Shown: positions 45,910 to 55,006 of the stretch, in pieces
How the letters are laid out: every line of letters starts with the position of its first letter
How positions within the stretch are numbered: position 1 is the first letter of the stretch
Origin: Comamonadaceae bacterium
GTDB lineage: Bacteria > Pseudomonadota > Gammaproteobacteria > Burkholderiales > Burkholderiaceae_C
Assembly (NCBI GenBank): GCA_947443645.1
Contig: CANEXF010000008.1
Coordinates: forward strand, 62,001-126,000
Length of the DNA: 64,000 bases
Direction: 5' to 3'
The notes under the pieces: model-generated
Told to the model about the DNA's origin: nothing
The model's input: the letters and a program-made list of their open reading frames with translations, nothing else
Databases searched by the model: none
Made by a program: the position numbers and the translations under genes

Positions 45910-46449
45910 GTGACCACGCACAACGCCCCACCGGTTGTCTACCCGCTGGGGCGTTCTGCTTTTCAAGGCTTGGTATTGTTGGGACTTTGGTTGAGCGGGC
46001 TGGTGGCGGTGCTGTTTTGGATTTACAGCACACGCCAATCGGCAGGGGCTGTGTTGATGGCCTTGTGCGTTTCGGCCATGGCCGCAACAGCTGCCTTGCG
46101 GGGATGGAAAAATTCACCGATCGGACAGTTGGCCTGGGACGGGCAGTTCTGGCGCTGGGAAAGTCCTGGCTACCAGACGGGCATGGCCGAGCAGGAACTG
46201 GTGGTGCTTGCGGATTTTCAGCGGCTGTTGTTAATTCGTCTGGAGAACCAGGCCCACGCCCAGCTGTGGCTCTGGGTTGAGCGACAGGCCATGCCCGAAC
46301 GCTGGATGGATTTTCGACGCGCTGTGTATTCGCCGCACAGGCTGTCATACGCGGGCAGAGCAAAATCGCCAAGGTCGGCAGATAGCCAGCTGGATATGGC
46401 AGTATCTGCTGATGTGCATTCTGCTGACACCACACGATTAATTCCATGA
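45910..46449 (+). CDS. Hypothetical membrane protein between fabF and rpoE
   Basis: A 179-residue protein with two N-terminal membrane helices (residues about 17-40 and 44-62) and a soluble tail. The layout recalls YgfX/CptA-type small inner-membrane proteins, but the match is only architectural. Start is GTG. Its end overlaps rpoE by four bases, so it would be cotranscribed with the sigma factor; a role in envelope stress is possible. Confidence 0.65.
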   Translation: MTTHNAPPVVYPLGRSAFQGLVLLGLWLSGLVAVLFWIYSTRQSAGAVLMALCVSAMAATAALRGWKNSPIGQLAWDGQFWRWESPGYQTGMAEQELVVLADFQRLLLIRLENQAHAQLWLWVERQAMPERWMDFRRAVYSPHRLSYAGRAKSPRSADSQLDMAVSADVHSADTTRLIP

Positions 46450-47090
46450 GCGCCGAAGTGACGCCCCTGCCGGGTGACAAGGCCGACCTCAGCGACACCA
46501 TGCTGGTGGAGCGTGCGGTCGCTGGCGATCAAAAGGCGTTTGAACTGCTGGTCATCAAGTACCAGCGGCGCATACAGCGTCTGATAGGGCGCATGGTGCG
46601 AGATGTTGATCTGGTGGAAGACATCGCCCAGGAAACCTTCATCCGCGCTTATCGGGCTTTGAGCCAGTTTCGCGGCGAGGCGCAGTTCTACACCTGGTTG
46701 TACCGGATTGCCGTCAACACCGCCAAAAAAGCGCTGATGGACCTCAAGCGCAACCCGACCATCTCGGAAAACGCCTTCAAATCCGGCCACGGTGAGGAAA
46801 GCGATGAAACTTCCCCGCTCGAGAACGAACTAACAAGTTCTGAAACGCCAGATGCCGTGCTGGCCAGCAAGGAAATAGCCGAAATGGTCAATCTGGCGCT
46901 GGAGGCATTGCCTGAAGAACTACGGCAGGCCATCACCCTGCGCGAAATAGAAGGTCTGAGTTATGCGGAGATATCGGAAGCCATGAATTGTCCTGTCGGC
47001 ACGGTACGGTCCAGAATTTTCAGGGCGCGCGAGGCGATTTCGGAAAAGGTGAAGCCTTTGCTGGAAAACCAGTCTGGGAAACGCTGGTGA
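46446..47090 (+). CDS. rpoE: RNA polymerase sigma factor RpoE (AlgU)
   Basis: Extracytoplasmic-function sigma factor of 214 residues. Region 2 has the FELLVIKYQRRIQRLIGRMV and DIAQETFIRAYRALSQFRGEAQFYTWLYRIAVN blocks, and region 4 has LPEELRQAITLREIEGLSYAEISEAMNCPVGTVRSR split as a helix-turn-helix. It directs the envelope stress regulon. The order rpoE-rseA-rseB-degP mirrors Pseudomonas algU-mucA-mucB-mucD. It should be held inactive by the downstream anti-sigma factor. Confidence 0.97.
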   Translation: MSAEVTPLPGDKADLSDTMLVERAVAGDQKAFELLVIKYQRRIQRLIGRMVRDVDLVEDIAQETFIRAYRALSQFRGEAQFYTWLYRIAVNTAKKALMDLKRNPTISENAFKSGHGEESDETSPLENELTSSETPDAVLASKEIAEMVNLALEALPEELRQAITLREIEGLSYAEISEAMNCPVGTVRSRIFRAREAISEKVKPLLENQSGKRW

Positions 47091-47209
47091 GATCCCGTCG
47101 TGGCCTCTACTTTTCTGACTGTGCGCTATGAGTCATCACCATCAACCATCGTCAGTCCGCTGTGTCCAATCCTTCAGTTAATTTTAAAAACGCCAGGTCT
47201 GTTGCCATG

Positions 47210-47842
47210 ACGCGCATGAAATCACCAATGCCCCTTTCTGAACAGCTGTCTGCCATGGTGGACGGTGAGCTTGACCGGCAAGAGTTGAGCCTCGCCTTGC
47301 TGTCCTGCGGACAAGGTGAGGCCATGCTCACGAGCTGGAGCACTTACCACCTGATTGGAGACGCACTGCGTTCGCCGGCGCAAGTTGTGCCAGCGTCGGA
47401 CCTGGCTTTTCTCGGGCGCTGGCAGCAAAGGCTTGCGCAATCAGAGTCGGCACCGCTCGCGCCGCCAGAGCAACTGCCAAAGCTGGTGCCCAAGGCGAAG
47501 GAGGCATCGCTTCCTGAGGTGGCATATCAGGCTGCGATTGCTGCCAACGATGGCGTTTTTCGCTGGAAACTGTTGGCCGGTCTTGCATCTGCCACCACTG
47601 TTTTCGCGATTGCCTGGAATGTTTTCGGGCATTCCTCCTCTGACAACGCGCCGCAACTGGCCGAGGACAGGGCCGCTCAGCAAGTCGTCGTTGATTCGCC
47701 GCAAGGCCCCGTTGTGCGCGACGCCGGGTTGGAGGAACTGATGGCCGCGCACCGGCAGCTGGGCGCACGATCGGCGCTCCAGGCGCCATCCGGGTTTTTG
47801 CGCAGCGCCAATTTTGAAACTACTTCTGGTGTCAGACGCTGA
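47210..47842 (+). CDS. rseA: Anti-sigma-E factor RseA/MucA-like
   Basis: Single-pass inner-membrane anti-sigma factor of 210 residues. The cytoplasmic N-terminal domain has the RseA_N features LSEQLSAMVDGELDRQEL and TYHLIGDALR, a membrane helix lies near residue 125-145 (LLAGLASATTVFAIAWNVFG), and the rest is periplasmic. Site-1 and Rhomboid/RseP-type proteolysis is expected to release RpoE. The ATG 47210 is chosen because AGG lies nine bases upstream; a GTG at 47162 is in frame. Its stop overlaps rseB. Confidence 0.88.
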   Translation, partial: TRMKSPMPLSEQLSAMVDGELDRQELSLALLSCGQGEAMLTSWSTYHLIGDALRSPAQVVPASDLAFLGRWQQRLAQSESAPLAPPEQLPKLVPKAKEASLPEVAYQAAIAANDGVFRWKLLAGLASATTVFAIAWNVFGHSSSDNAPQLAEDRAAQQVVVDSPQGPVVRDAGLEELMAAHRQLGARSALQAPSGFLRSANFETTSGVRR

Positions 47843-48903
47843 TGGACTGGCGTGTCGAAACAAACCGTTTGAGTATGCTAAGTTCTAAGCTATTTTGGCT
47901 TCCAGTGGCCTGTTTTTGTGCGCTGGCAGCTATTAATTATGTAGCGGCCGAAACGCTGCCCAAAGCTCAAAATAGCGCTCCAACCGGCGCAGAAAAAGAG
48001 GTTGCAGGCGTCAGCGACTGGTTGCAGCACTTGCGCGAGGCCTCAAAAAACCGGGCTTATGTCGGAACCTACGTGGTGTCTTCGGGTGGCAGCATGTCCA
48101 GCGCGAAAATCTGGCATGTCTGCGAGGGCGATCAGCAGGTTGAGCGAATTGAAAGCCTCAGTGGCGCGCCAAGATCCGTCTTCAGGCACAACGATCGCGT
48201 GCTCACGTTCATGCCGGATCAAAAACTGGTTCGCAGCGAAAAGCGCGATGGCCAGGATATTTTTTCCGGGCTGCTGCAGTCCGCTGACAGCCGCATTGCC
48301 GACTATTACCGGCTCAGGGCTGAGGGTGTCGAGAGGGTCGCCGGGGTTGAAGCGGATGTTGTGCTGCTGGCACCCAAAGACAATCTGCGGTTTGGCTACC
48401 GCGTCTGGACCGAGCCGCGAAAAGGACTGGTGGTGAAATTGCAGACCCTGGACACCGATGGTCGCGTGCTTGAACAGGCAGCGTTTTCCGAGCTACAGCT
48501 GGACGCGCCCGTCAAAATGGAAAAACTTCTTCAGATGATGGGCAAGGTCCAGGGATACCGCATGGAGCAGACAGCGTTGGTCAAGACCACTGCGAGTGCT
48601 GAGGGCTGGTTGTTGAAGGCACCTGTGGCCGGGTTCAAGGCGCTGAGCTGCTACAAGCGTCCCATGCCGGCCTCAGTTTCGGGCGATGATCCACTGCAAT
48701 GGGTTTTTTCTGATGGGCTGGCGTCGGTCTCCATTTTTCTCGAACCGTTTGACCGCCAGCGGCATGACAAGGGGTCTGTCATATCCATGGGTGCAACGCA
48801 AACCATGACGCGCCAGCTTGGTGGGTATTGGCTGACGCTGATGGGCGAGGTTCCGATTTCCACCTTGAGGCTTTTTGCAAATGCTCTGGAACACAAGAAG
48901 TAA
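47842..48903 (+). CDS. rseB: Sigma-E regulatory protein RseB/MucB
   Basis: Periplasmic sensor that shields RseA from proteolysis, 353 residues. The N-terminal MucB/LolA-like lobe includes YVGTYVVSSGG and the SVFRHNDRVLTFMPD block; a C-terminal lobe follows from about residue 230. The ATG shares bases with the rseA stop (TGATG). The hydrophobic core of the signal peptide, residues about 17-35 (FWLPVACFCALAAINYVAA), is encoded by a dispersed repeat. An ATG at codon 12 would give a tidier signal peptide. Confidence 0.88.
   Translation: MDWRVETNRLSMLSSKLFWLPVACFCALAAINYVAAETLPKAQNSAPTGAEKEVAGVSDWLQHLREASKNRAYVGTYVVSSGGSMSSAKIWHVCEGDQQVERIESLSGAPRSVFRHNDRVLTFMPDQKLVRSEKRDGQDIFSGLLQSADSRIADYYRLRAEGVERVAGVEADVVLLAPKDNLRFGYRVWTEPRKGLVVKLQTLDTDGRVLEQAAFSELQLDAPVKMEKLLQMMGKVQGYRMEQTALVKTTASAEGWLLKAPVAGFKALSCYKRPMPASVSGDDPLQWVFSDGLASVSIFLEPFDRQRHDKGSVISMGATQTMTRQLGGYWLTLMGEVPISTLRLFANALEHKK
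47891..47944. repeat. Dispersed repeat copy forming the RseB signal peptide
   Basis: TATTTTGGCTTCCAGTGGCC...GTGCGCTGGCAGCTATT...TAG. The core GTGCGCTGGCAGCTATT at 47918-47934 is identical to 10728-10744, and the left and right flanks of the two copies also align with a few gaps. The repeat is open in the rseB frame, supplying mostly hydrophobic residues. Confidence 0.65.
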
Positions 48904-48987
48904 AGCCGGGCCCTGAAAATGCGCGGTAAAACGCCAACCCGTCCCCCAGCTTTTAATTGAACCACCTATTTTTGAGGACTTAAACAG

Positions 48988-50466
48988 ATGACGAGGCTGA
49001 TGATGCTTGAACTGAACCCGAAATTCCTGCCTGCCTTGGTGCGTGCTGGCATGCTGGCGCTCGCCTTCTCGGCGACCTTGTTGCCGGTCGATGCGCTTTG
49101 GGCGCAAACCCGGACCTTGCCGGATTTCACCGATCTGGTAGAGCAGGTCGGACCATCTGTTGTGAACATCCGCACCCTGGAAAAAGTCAAGGCGACACCA
49201 GCCAATGGCGCTGACGAGCAAATGCTGGAATTTTTTCGGCGCTTTGGCATACCCGTGCCGCCCAATTTGCCGCGCACGCCCAAGGCCGACCGGAATACCC
49301 CTCAGCCAGACGAAGACCAGCCGCGCGGGGTTGGCTCCGGCTTCATACTGACAACAGATGGTTTTGTGATGACCAACGCCCATGTCGTCGAGGGCGCAGA
49401 TGAAGTCATCGTCACCTTGACCGACAAGCGGGAGTTCAAGGCGAAAATCATAGGTGCGGACAAACGCAGTGACGTCGCGGTGGTGAAAATTGAGGCGACA
49501 GCTTTGCCTGCGGTCAAAATCGGCGACATCAATCGCCTCAAAGTAGGCGAATGGGTGATGGCCATCGGTTCACCGTTCGGTCTTGAAAATACCGTGACAG
49601 CAGGTATCGTGAGCGCCAAGCAGCGTGATACCGGCGACTACCTGTCATTCATTCAGACCGATGTGGCCATCAACCCCGGCAATTCGGGCGGGCCACTGAT
49701 CAACATGCGTGGCGAGGTGGTCGGCATCAATAGCCAGATTTACTCGCGCTCAGGCGGCTTTCAGGGCATCTCGTTTGCCATTCCCATTGACGAAGCCGCG
49801 CGCGTGTCAGACCAGTTGCGCAGCAGCGGCAAGGTCACGCGCGGCCGGATCGGCGTGCAGATCGAACAGGTCAGCAAGGAAGTGGCCGAGTCCATAGGCC
49901 TGGGCAGACCCCAGGGCGCTTTGGTCAGAGGGGTTGAGAGCGGTGCGCCAGCAGAAAAAGCGGGCATAGAAGCTGGCGACATCATCATCAAGTTCGATGG
50001 CAAACAGATCGAGAAATCCAGTGACCTGCCGCGCATCGTCGGCAATATCAAGCCAGGCACCAAGGCCGTGGTTACCGTCTTCAGACGTGGTGCAGCCAAG
50101 GATCTGTCAGTAGTCATCGCCGAAGTCGAAGCGGACAAGCCTGCACGCAAAGCCTCAGCGCCCGAGCCCAAGCAGCCCGCCACCGGCGCCGCGCAAGTGC
50201 TTGGTCTGGTGGTCAGTGAATTGACAGAAGCGCAGAAAAAAGAGTTCAAGCTCAAGGGCGGCGTCAAGGTTGATGCGGCTGATGGTGCCGCTGCCAGAGC
50301 CGGATTGCGCGAAGGTGATTTGATCGTCGCCGTTGCCAATACGGAAGTGCTGACTGTCAAAGACTTCGACGCGGCGCTTTCCAAGGCTGACAAGTCCAAG
50401 CCCGTCAGTGTGCTGTTCCGCCGTGGCGAGTGGGCGCAATATGCCCTGATTCGTCCCGCACGCTGA
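48988..50466 (+). CDS. degP: Periplasmic serine endoprotease DegP/MucD
   Basis: HtrA-family protease/chaperone of 492 residues. A signal peptide ends near LWAQ. The catalytic triad is His132 (TNAHVVEG), Asp162 (RSDVAVVKIE) and Ser233 (NPGNSGGPL). Two PDZ domains follow at about residues 290-380 and 400-485. It is the protease arm of the sigma-E operon and degrades misfolded envelope proteins. A terminator closes the unit. Confidence 0.96.
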   Translation: MTRLMMLELNPKFLPALVRAGMLALAFSATLLPVDALWAQTRTLPDFTDLVEQVGPSVVNIRTLEKVKATPANGADEQMLEFFRRFGIPVPPNLPRTPKADRNTPQPDEDQPRGVGSGFILTTDGFVMTNAHVVEGADEVIVTLTDKREFKAKIIGADKRSDVAVVKIEATALPAVKIGDINRLKVGEWVMAIGSPFGLENTVTAGIVSAKQRDTGDYLSFIQTDVAINPGNSGGPLINMRGEVVGINSQIYSRSGGFQGISFAIPIDEAARVSDQLRSSGKVTRGRIGVQIEQVSKEVAESIGLGRPQGALVRGVESGAPAEKAGIEAGDIIIKFDGKQIEKSSDLPRIVGNIKPGTKAVVTVFRRGAAKDLSVVIAEVEADKPARKASAPEPKQPATGAAQVLGLVVSELTEAQKKEFKLKGGVKVDAADGAAARAGLREGDLIVAVANTEVLTVKDFDAALSKADKSKPVSVLFRRGEWAQYALIRPAR

Positions 50467-50520
50467 CAGCCTTTCAGACCTGCTGGGCGCCTGTCGACAG
50501 GATTCCAGGCGCAAATAATG

Positions 50521-50552
50521 ACCCCCATACCCCGCTCGGGTTGGGGGTTTTT
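50521..50552 (+). terminator. Terminator after degP
   Basis: CCCCCATACCCCG pairs imperfectly with CGGGTTGGGGG around a two-base turn, followed by TTTTT. It closes the rpoE-rseA-rseB-degP operon. Confidence 0.75.
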
Positions 50553-51028
50553 AGGCTCTAAAAGGCCATTTTTGACGCGACAAAAAATATATTTCGCACT
50601 TTAGGAGCGCGTTATTTGTTGGTGCTCACTAACAATTAGGGCATGCAAAAAATCGTTCCGGGTTGGAACGAACATGATTAGGTGAGGCTTTTGGGCATAA
50701 AGCGTTGGCGAAAAATGCCTATCCAAGCCTTATCCACTGGATCAAGGACTGATCCACAGATCACCCACAAGTTGTCCATAGCCATTCAGTGTAAAATTGT
50801 GAACAAGTTGTGCATAAGATTCCTGTTGCTGCCCTGCAACGACAAAAATTTGGGCATTTGGGGGCTGTTGGCTTCTGGCTTTTTGCCTACAATGAAGCTC
50901 CAACTATCGCAGTTGCCATAGATTGTTGGTTCAGGGCGCGTCACTTATCGACGCGCCCTTTTTTATGGTCTGTTGCGAATACGAGCTTTCTCTTCGCAAT
51001 ACTAACAAGCACTTAGGCGTTCTCGTTG
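50553..51028. other. 476-base gap ahead of lepA with DnaA-box-like sites
   Basis: No credible gene. From left to right it holds the small palindrome GTTCC-GGGTT-GGAAC near 50655-50670, then a cluster of DnaA-box-like 9-mers: TTATCCACT (50730), TGATCCACA (50750), TTGTCCATA (50772), and on the other strand TTGTTCACA (50798-50806) and TTATGCACA (50809-50817). A possible -10 box TACAAT at 50888 and a strong hairpin with T-run at 50934-50964 follow. It is more AT-rich than the surrounding genes. Confidence 0.5.
50934..50964 (+). terminator. Terminator hairpin just upstream of lepA
   Basis: GGGCGCGTC (50934-50942) pairs perfectly with GACGCGCCC (50950-50958), then TTTTTT. It lies about 65 bases before the lepA start and is preceded 40 bases upstream by a TACAAT box, so it ends a very short transcript or acts as a leader attenuator. 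Confidence 0.75.
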
Positions 51029-52840
51029 ATGAATCACATCAGAAATTTCTCGATCATTGCCCACATCGATCACGGCAAATCCACGCTCGCAGACCGGCTC
51101 ATTCAGCGCTGCGGCGGTTTGCAGGACCGTGAGATGAGTGCGCAGGTTTTGGACTCGATGGATATCGAGAAGGAGCGTGGGATAACCATCAAGGCGCAGA
51201 CCGCCGCGCTCAAATACAAGGCGCTCGACGGCCAGATTTACAACCTCAATCTGATTGATACGCCTGGCCATGTCGACTTCTCCTATGAAGTCAGCCGCTC
51301 GCTGTCGGCGTGTGAGGGGGCTTTGCTCGTGGTTGACGCAAGCCAGGGCGTCGAGGCGCAAACCGTGGCCAATTGCTACACCGCGCTGGAGCTCGGGGTG
51401 GAGGTCGTGCCGGTGCTCAACAAGATGGATTTGCCGAACGCTGATCCCGAGAATGCCAAGCAGGAAATTGAAGAAGTCATCGGCATTGATGCGACCGACG
51501 CGATTCCCTGCAGCGCCAAGACTGGCATGGGCATAGACGAGATTCTTGAAGCTGTTGTTGCCAGGATCCCGCCCCCCAAGGGCAATCCCGACGGTCCACT
51601 GCGCGCCATGATCATTGACAGCTGGTACGACGCCTATGTGGGCGTGGTCATGCTGGTGCGAGTCGTTGATGGTCGGCTTGCCAAGGGCGAGCGGATCAAA
51701 CTGATGGCCAGCGAGGCGACGTTCAACGCTGAGCAGCTGGGCGTCTTTACGCCGCACACCGAGTCGCGTCAGTCGCTTGAGGCTGGTGAAGTGGGTTTTG
51801 TGATTGCCGGTATCAAGGAGTTGCAGGCAGCGCGCGTGGGCGACACCATCACCCTGATCAAGCCTGGCAGCGGTGGCGCTGCTTTTACAGCCACTGAGGC
51901 GCTTCCCGGTTTCAAGGAAATCCAGCCGGCGGTGTTTGCCGGACTGTATCCCTCAGAGGCCAGCGAATATGAATCCCTGCGCGATGCGCTTGAAAAACTC
52001 AAGCTCAACGATGCTTCGCTGCACTACGAGCCAGAAGTCAGCGAGGCCTTGGGTTTTGGCTTTCGCTGCGGTTTTCTGGGCTTGCTGCACATGGAGATCG
52101 TGCAGGAACGGCTGGAACGCGAATTTGACCAGGATCTGATCACCACGGCGCCCAGCGTGGTCTATGAGGTGCTCAAGGCTGACGGCGAAGTCATCAAGGT
52201 GGAAAATCCGTCGCGGATTCCGGACGCCGGGCGCGTCAATGAGATCCGCGAGCCGATTGTCACTGTTCACCTATATATGCCGCAAGACTATGTCGGTGCG
52301 GTCATGACCCTGGCCAACCAGAAGCGCGGCGTGCAGCTGAACATGGCCTATCACGGCAAGCAGGTCATGCTGACCTATGAAATGCCGCTTGGCGAGATCG
52401 TGCTGGACTTCTTTGACAAGCTCAAGTCGGTGTCGCGCGGTTATGCGTCCATGGACTACACCTTCAAGGAGTTCCGGGCTTCTGACGTGGTGAAGGTCGA
52501 TATTTTGCTCAATGGCGAAAAAGTTGATGCGCTGTCCATCATCGTCCACCGCAGCCAGTCGGCCTACCGTGGCCGGGCCGTGGTGGCAAAAATGCGCGAA
52601 ATCATTTCCCGCCAGCAATTCGACGTCGCCATACAGGCGGCCATTGGCGCCAATATTATTGCCCGTGAGACAATCAAGGCGCTGCGCAAGAACGTGATCG
52701 CCAAGTGCTACGGCGGCGATATTTCGCGCAAGAAGAAGCTCCTCGAAAAACAAAAAGCGGGTAAAAAACGCATGAAACAAATCGGTTCAGTGGAAGTGCC
52801 CCAAGAAGCATTTCTCGCCATTTTGCAGGTGGAAGACTAA
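51029..52840 (+). CDS. lepA: Elongation factor 4 (LepA GTPase)
   Basis: Ribosome-associated GTPase, 603 residues, that acts in back-translocation or early initiation. The G1 motif is [10 protein letters not shown]3 is DTPGHVDF, G4 is NKMD, and the LepA-specific C-terminal block [16 protein letters not shown] is present. The ATG is chosen over an overlapping TTG three bases earlier. It is followed by lepB with the TAATG overlap, the classical lepA-lepB operon. Confidence 0.97.
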   Translation: MNHIRNFSIIAHIDHGKSTLADRLIQRCGGLQDREMSAQVLDSMDIEKERGITIKAQTAALKYKALDGQIYNLNLIDTPGHVDFSYEVSRSLSACEGALLVVDASQGVEAQTVANCYTALELGVEVVPVLNKMDLPNADPENAKQEIEEVIGIDATDAIPCSAKTGMGIDEILEAVVARIPPPKGNPDGPLRAMIIDSWYDAYVGVVMLVRVVDGRLAKGERIKLMASEATFNAEQLGVFTPHTESRQSLEAGEVGFVIAGIKELQAARVGDTITLIKPGSGGAAFTATEALPGFKEIQPAVFAGLYPSEASEYESLRDALEKLKLNDASLHYEPEVSEALGFGFRCGFLGLLHMEIVQERLEREFDQDLITTAPSVVYEVLKADGEVIKVENPSRIPDAGRVNEIREPIVTVHLYMPQDYVGAVMTLANQKRGVQLNMAYHGKQVMLTYEMPLGEIVLDFFDKLKSVSRGYASMDYTFKEFRASDVVKVDILLNGEKVDALSIIVHRSQSAYRGRAVVAKMREIISRQQFDVAIQAAIGANIIARETIKALRKNVIAKCYGGDISRKKKLLEKQKAGKKRMKQIGSVEVPQEAFLAILQVED

Positions 52841-53817
52841 TGCTAGATCGTATGAGTTCAATCACGGCCGTGGTGCTTGCACTGTTTGCCGGCTATGGCG
52901 CGGCCTGGTATTTCGGTCTGGTGGAGGGGAACTTTTCGCTGCTGCTGTTTCTCGCTACCGTGGTCACGGGTGTTTACTGGCTGGCCGAGCGCTTCTACTT
53001 TTTGCCGCAACGGCATCGCGCTGTTCTGGCACTCGAAGAAAACGCCGCCAGGCGGCAGGCCGAGCTGGCCAAAATGGGCATCAGCCAGGTTGACGACAAC
53101 ACCACTGAAGCTAAATCCCGGCTCATCATGCAGCCCTGGTGGCTGGACTGGACCGCTGGTCTGTTTCCGGTAATCGTGGTGGTCTTTTTGCTGCGCTCAT
53201 TTTTGTTCGAGCCGTTCAAGATTCCGTCGGGTTCCATGATCCCGACCTTGCTCATCAATGACCTGATTCTGGTCAATAAATTTCACTATGGTGTGCGCCT
53301 TCCGGTGATCAACTTCAAGATCCTGGACAACCACAGCCCTGAGCGTGGCGACGTCATGGTGTTTCGCTACCCGCCCAAACCCAGCCTGGACTACATCAAG
53401 CGGGTTGTTGGCGTGCCGGGCGACGAGGTGGCCTACCTCAACAAAAAACTGACGATCAACGGCAAGCCCTTGAGCAAAAGTCCGCTGCCCGATTTCTTTG
53501 ATGAAGACTCCATGCGCTACGCCAAGCAGTTCGAGGAAGTCACTGGCAGCAAGCATTACCGTTTACTCAATGACGACGACCGCCCAGCCTTTATACCGGG
53601 TGCAGACGACTTTCCGTTCAAGCAAAATTGTCGCTACAGTAGCGAAGGCGTGGTTTGCAAGGTGCCCGAAGGTCACTACTTCATGATGGGTGACAACCGC
53701 GACAACTCGCTGGATTCACGCTACTGGGGCTTTGTTCCAGAAAAGAACATCGTCGGGAAAGCCTTTTTTGTCTGGATGAATTTCGGTAATCTCAAGCGTA
53801 TCGGATCCTTTGATTGA
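52840..53817 (+). CDS. lepB: Signal peptidase I
   Basis: Inner-membrane protease of 325 residues that removes signal peptides. Hydrophobic segments lie near residues 8-27, 31-50 and 108-125. The catalytic serine is Ser132 in FKIPSGSMIPTL and the general-base lysine is Lys187 in DYIKRVVGVPGD. The late block GDNRDNSLDSRYWGFVP is typical. ATG overlaps the lepA stop. Confidence 0.96.
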   Translation: MLDRMSSITAVVLALFAGYGAAWYFGLVEGNFSLLLFLATVVTGVYWLAERFYFLPQRHRAVLALEENAARRQAELAKMGISQVDDNTTEAKSRLIMQPWWLDWTAGLFPVIVVVFLLRSFLFEPFKIPSGSMIPTLLINDLILVNKFHYGVRLPVINFKILDNHSPERGDVMVFRYPPKPSLDYIKRVVGVPGDEVAYLNKKLTINGKPLSKSPLPDFFDEDSMRYAKQFEEVTGSKHYRLLNDDDRPAFIPGADDFPFKQNCRYSSEGVVCKVPEGHYFMMGDNRDNSLDSRYWGFVPEKNIVGKAFFVWMNFGNLKRIGSFD

Positions 53818-53897
53818 TTTCGTCCCCGGTGCGGCCCTTCTTCTATGGGCGACTGGGTCTTGTTTCGTCGGGCTTTCGGGCTTAGCAGGAGAAGAGC

Positions 53898-54239
53898 ATG
53901 AAAAATAAGCAACGCGGTATTTCCTTTATCGGCATCTTGTTTGTTGGTGGCGTATTGGCATTTGCCGGTGTGATCGCGGCCCAGGTTTTTCCGACCTTGA
54001 TCGAGTTTCAGGCCATTACCAAAGCTGCGAGCAAGGCCAAGGACGGCAATACCGTGCCTGAAGTGCGCAGCATTTTCGACAAAGCCGCGCAGATCGACGA
54101 CATCAAGTCCATCACGGGAAAAGATCTCGAAGTGACCAAAGACGGTGACAAAACCAAAGTGGCATTTGCCTACAACAAGGAAATCCATATTGGCGGCCCG
54201 GCCTATTTGCTCCTTAAATACACAGGGCAATCCAAATAA
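53898..54239 (+). CDS. DUF4845 family membrane-anchored protein
   Basis: A 113-residue protein with an N-terminal type IV-pilin-like hydrophobic helix (GISFIGILFVGGVLAFAGVIA) and a small soluble domain, matching DUF4845. In many betaproteobacteria it sits exactly here between lepB and rnc. GGAGAAGAG precedes the ATG. Function unknown; a periplasmic role is likely from topology. Confidence 0.9.
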   Translation: MKNKQRGISFIGILFVGGVLAFAGVIAAQVFPTLIEFQAITKAASKAKDGNTVPEVRSIFDKAAQIDDIKSITGKDLEVTKDGDKTKVAFAYNKEIHIGGPAYLLLKYTGQSK

Positions 54240-54941
54240 GTGCGTTCAAGTTCCACCTCAAGCCTCAGCCCGAATTTACTGGCGTTGCAAAAACGCCTCG
54301 AGCATGAATTCTCCAACGCCAAGCTGTTGGTGCAGGCCCTAACGCACCGCAGCTTCTCGTCCGACCACAACGAGCGCATTGAGTTTTTAGGCGATTCCGT
54401 CCTGAATCTTGCTGTGGCCGGTCTGCTCTATGAACAACTGAGCGATCTGCCGGAGGGGGATTTGTCGCGCGTGCGTGCCAACCTTGTCAAACAGGACACG
54501 CTGCACCAGGTCGCAGTTGCGCTGGGCTTGCCAGACCTGTTGCGTCTGGGGGAGGGCGAAGCCAAGTCGGGCGGGCAGAATCGCCCCTCCATACTGGCTG
54601 ACGCGCTGGAAGCCGTGATTGGTGCGGTTTACCTTGATGCGGGTTACGACAAGGCCGCCACGCTGGTGCGTCGCCTTTTCAAGAATGTTGAGATCAATGC
54701 CCAGATGCCGGCCATAGGCAAAGATCCCAAGACTGAATTGCAGGAATGGCTGCAAGGCCGCAAAATGAACCTGCCGATTTACCGGGTCGTCGGCACCCAG
54801 GGCGCTGCCCACAAACAGACGTTTGACGTCGAGTGCGAGATCGCAGAATACCGGCGGGCCGAGCGCGGCATAGGCGGCTCGCGGCGCGCGGGCGAGCAGG
54901 CCGCAGCGACGGCCATGCTGGCTTTCGTCAAGACACTCTGA
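54240..54941 (+). CDS. rnc: Ribonuclease III
   Basis: Double-strand-specific endoribonuclease of 233 residues, processing rRNA precursors and structured mRNAs. The signature [15 protein letters not shown] includes the catalytic acidic residues, the second acidic site is in [17 protein letters not shown], and a dsRNA-binding domain fills the C-terminal third ([10 protein letters not shown] onward). Start is GTG, directly abutting the DUF4845 stop. Confidence 0.96.
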   Translation: MRSSSTSSLSPNLLALQKRLEHEFSNAKLLVQALTHRSFSSDHNERIEFLGDSVLNLAVAGLLYEQLSDLPEGDLSRVRANLVKQDTLHQVAVALGLPDLLRLGEGEAKSGGQNRPSILADALEAVIGAVYLDAGYDKAATLVRRLFKNVEINAQMPAIGKDPKTELQEWLQGRKMNLPIYRVVGTQGAAHKQTFDVECEIAEYRRAERGIGGSRRAGEQAAATAMLAFVKTL

Positions 54942-55006
54942 AGCCATTTTCAAATTACCCGATTCCTCCGATCTGCTGCACGCAACAGGTCCAACCACCA
55001 CAGACC

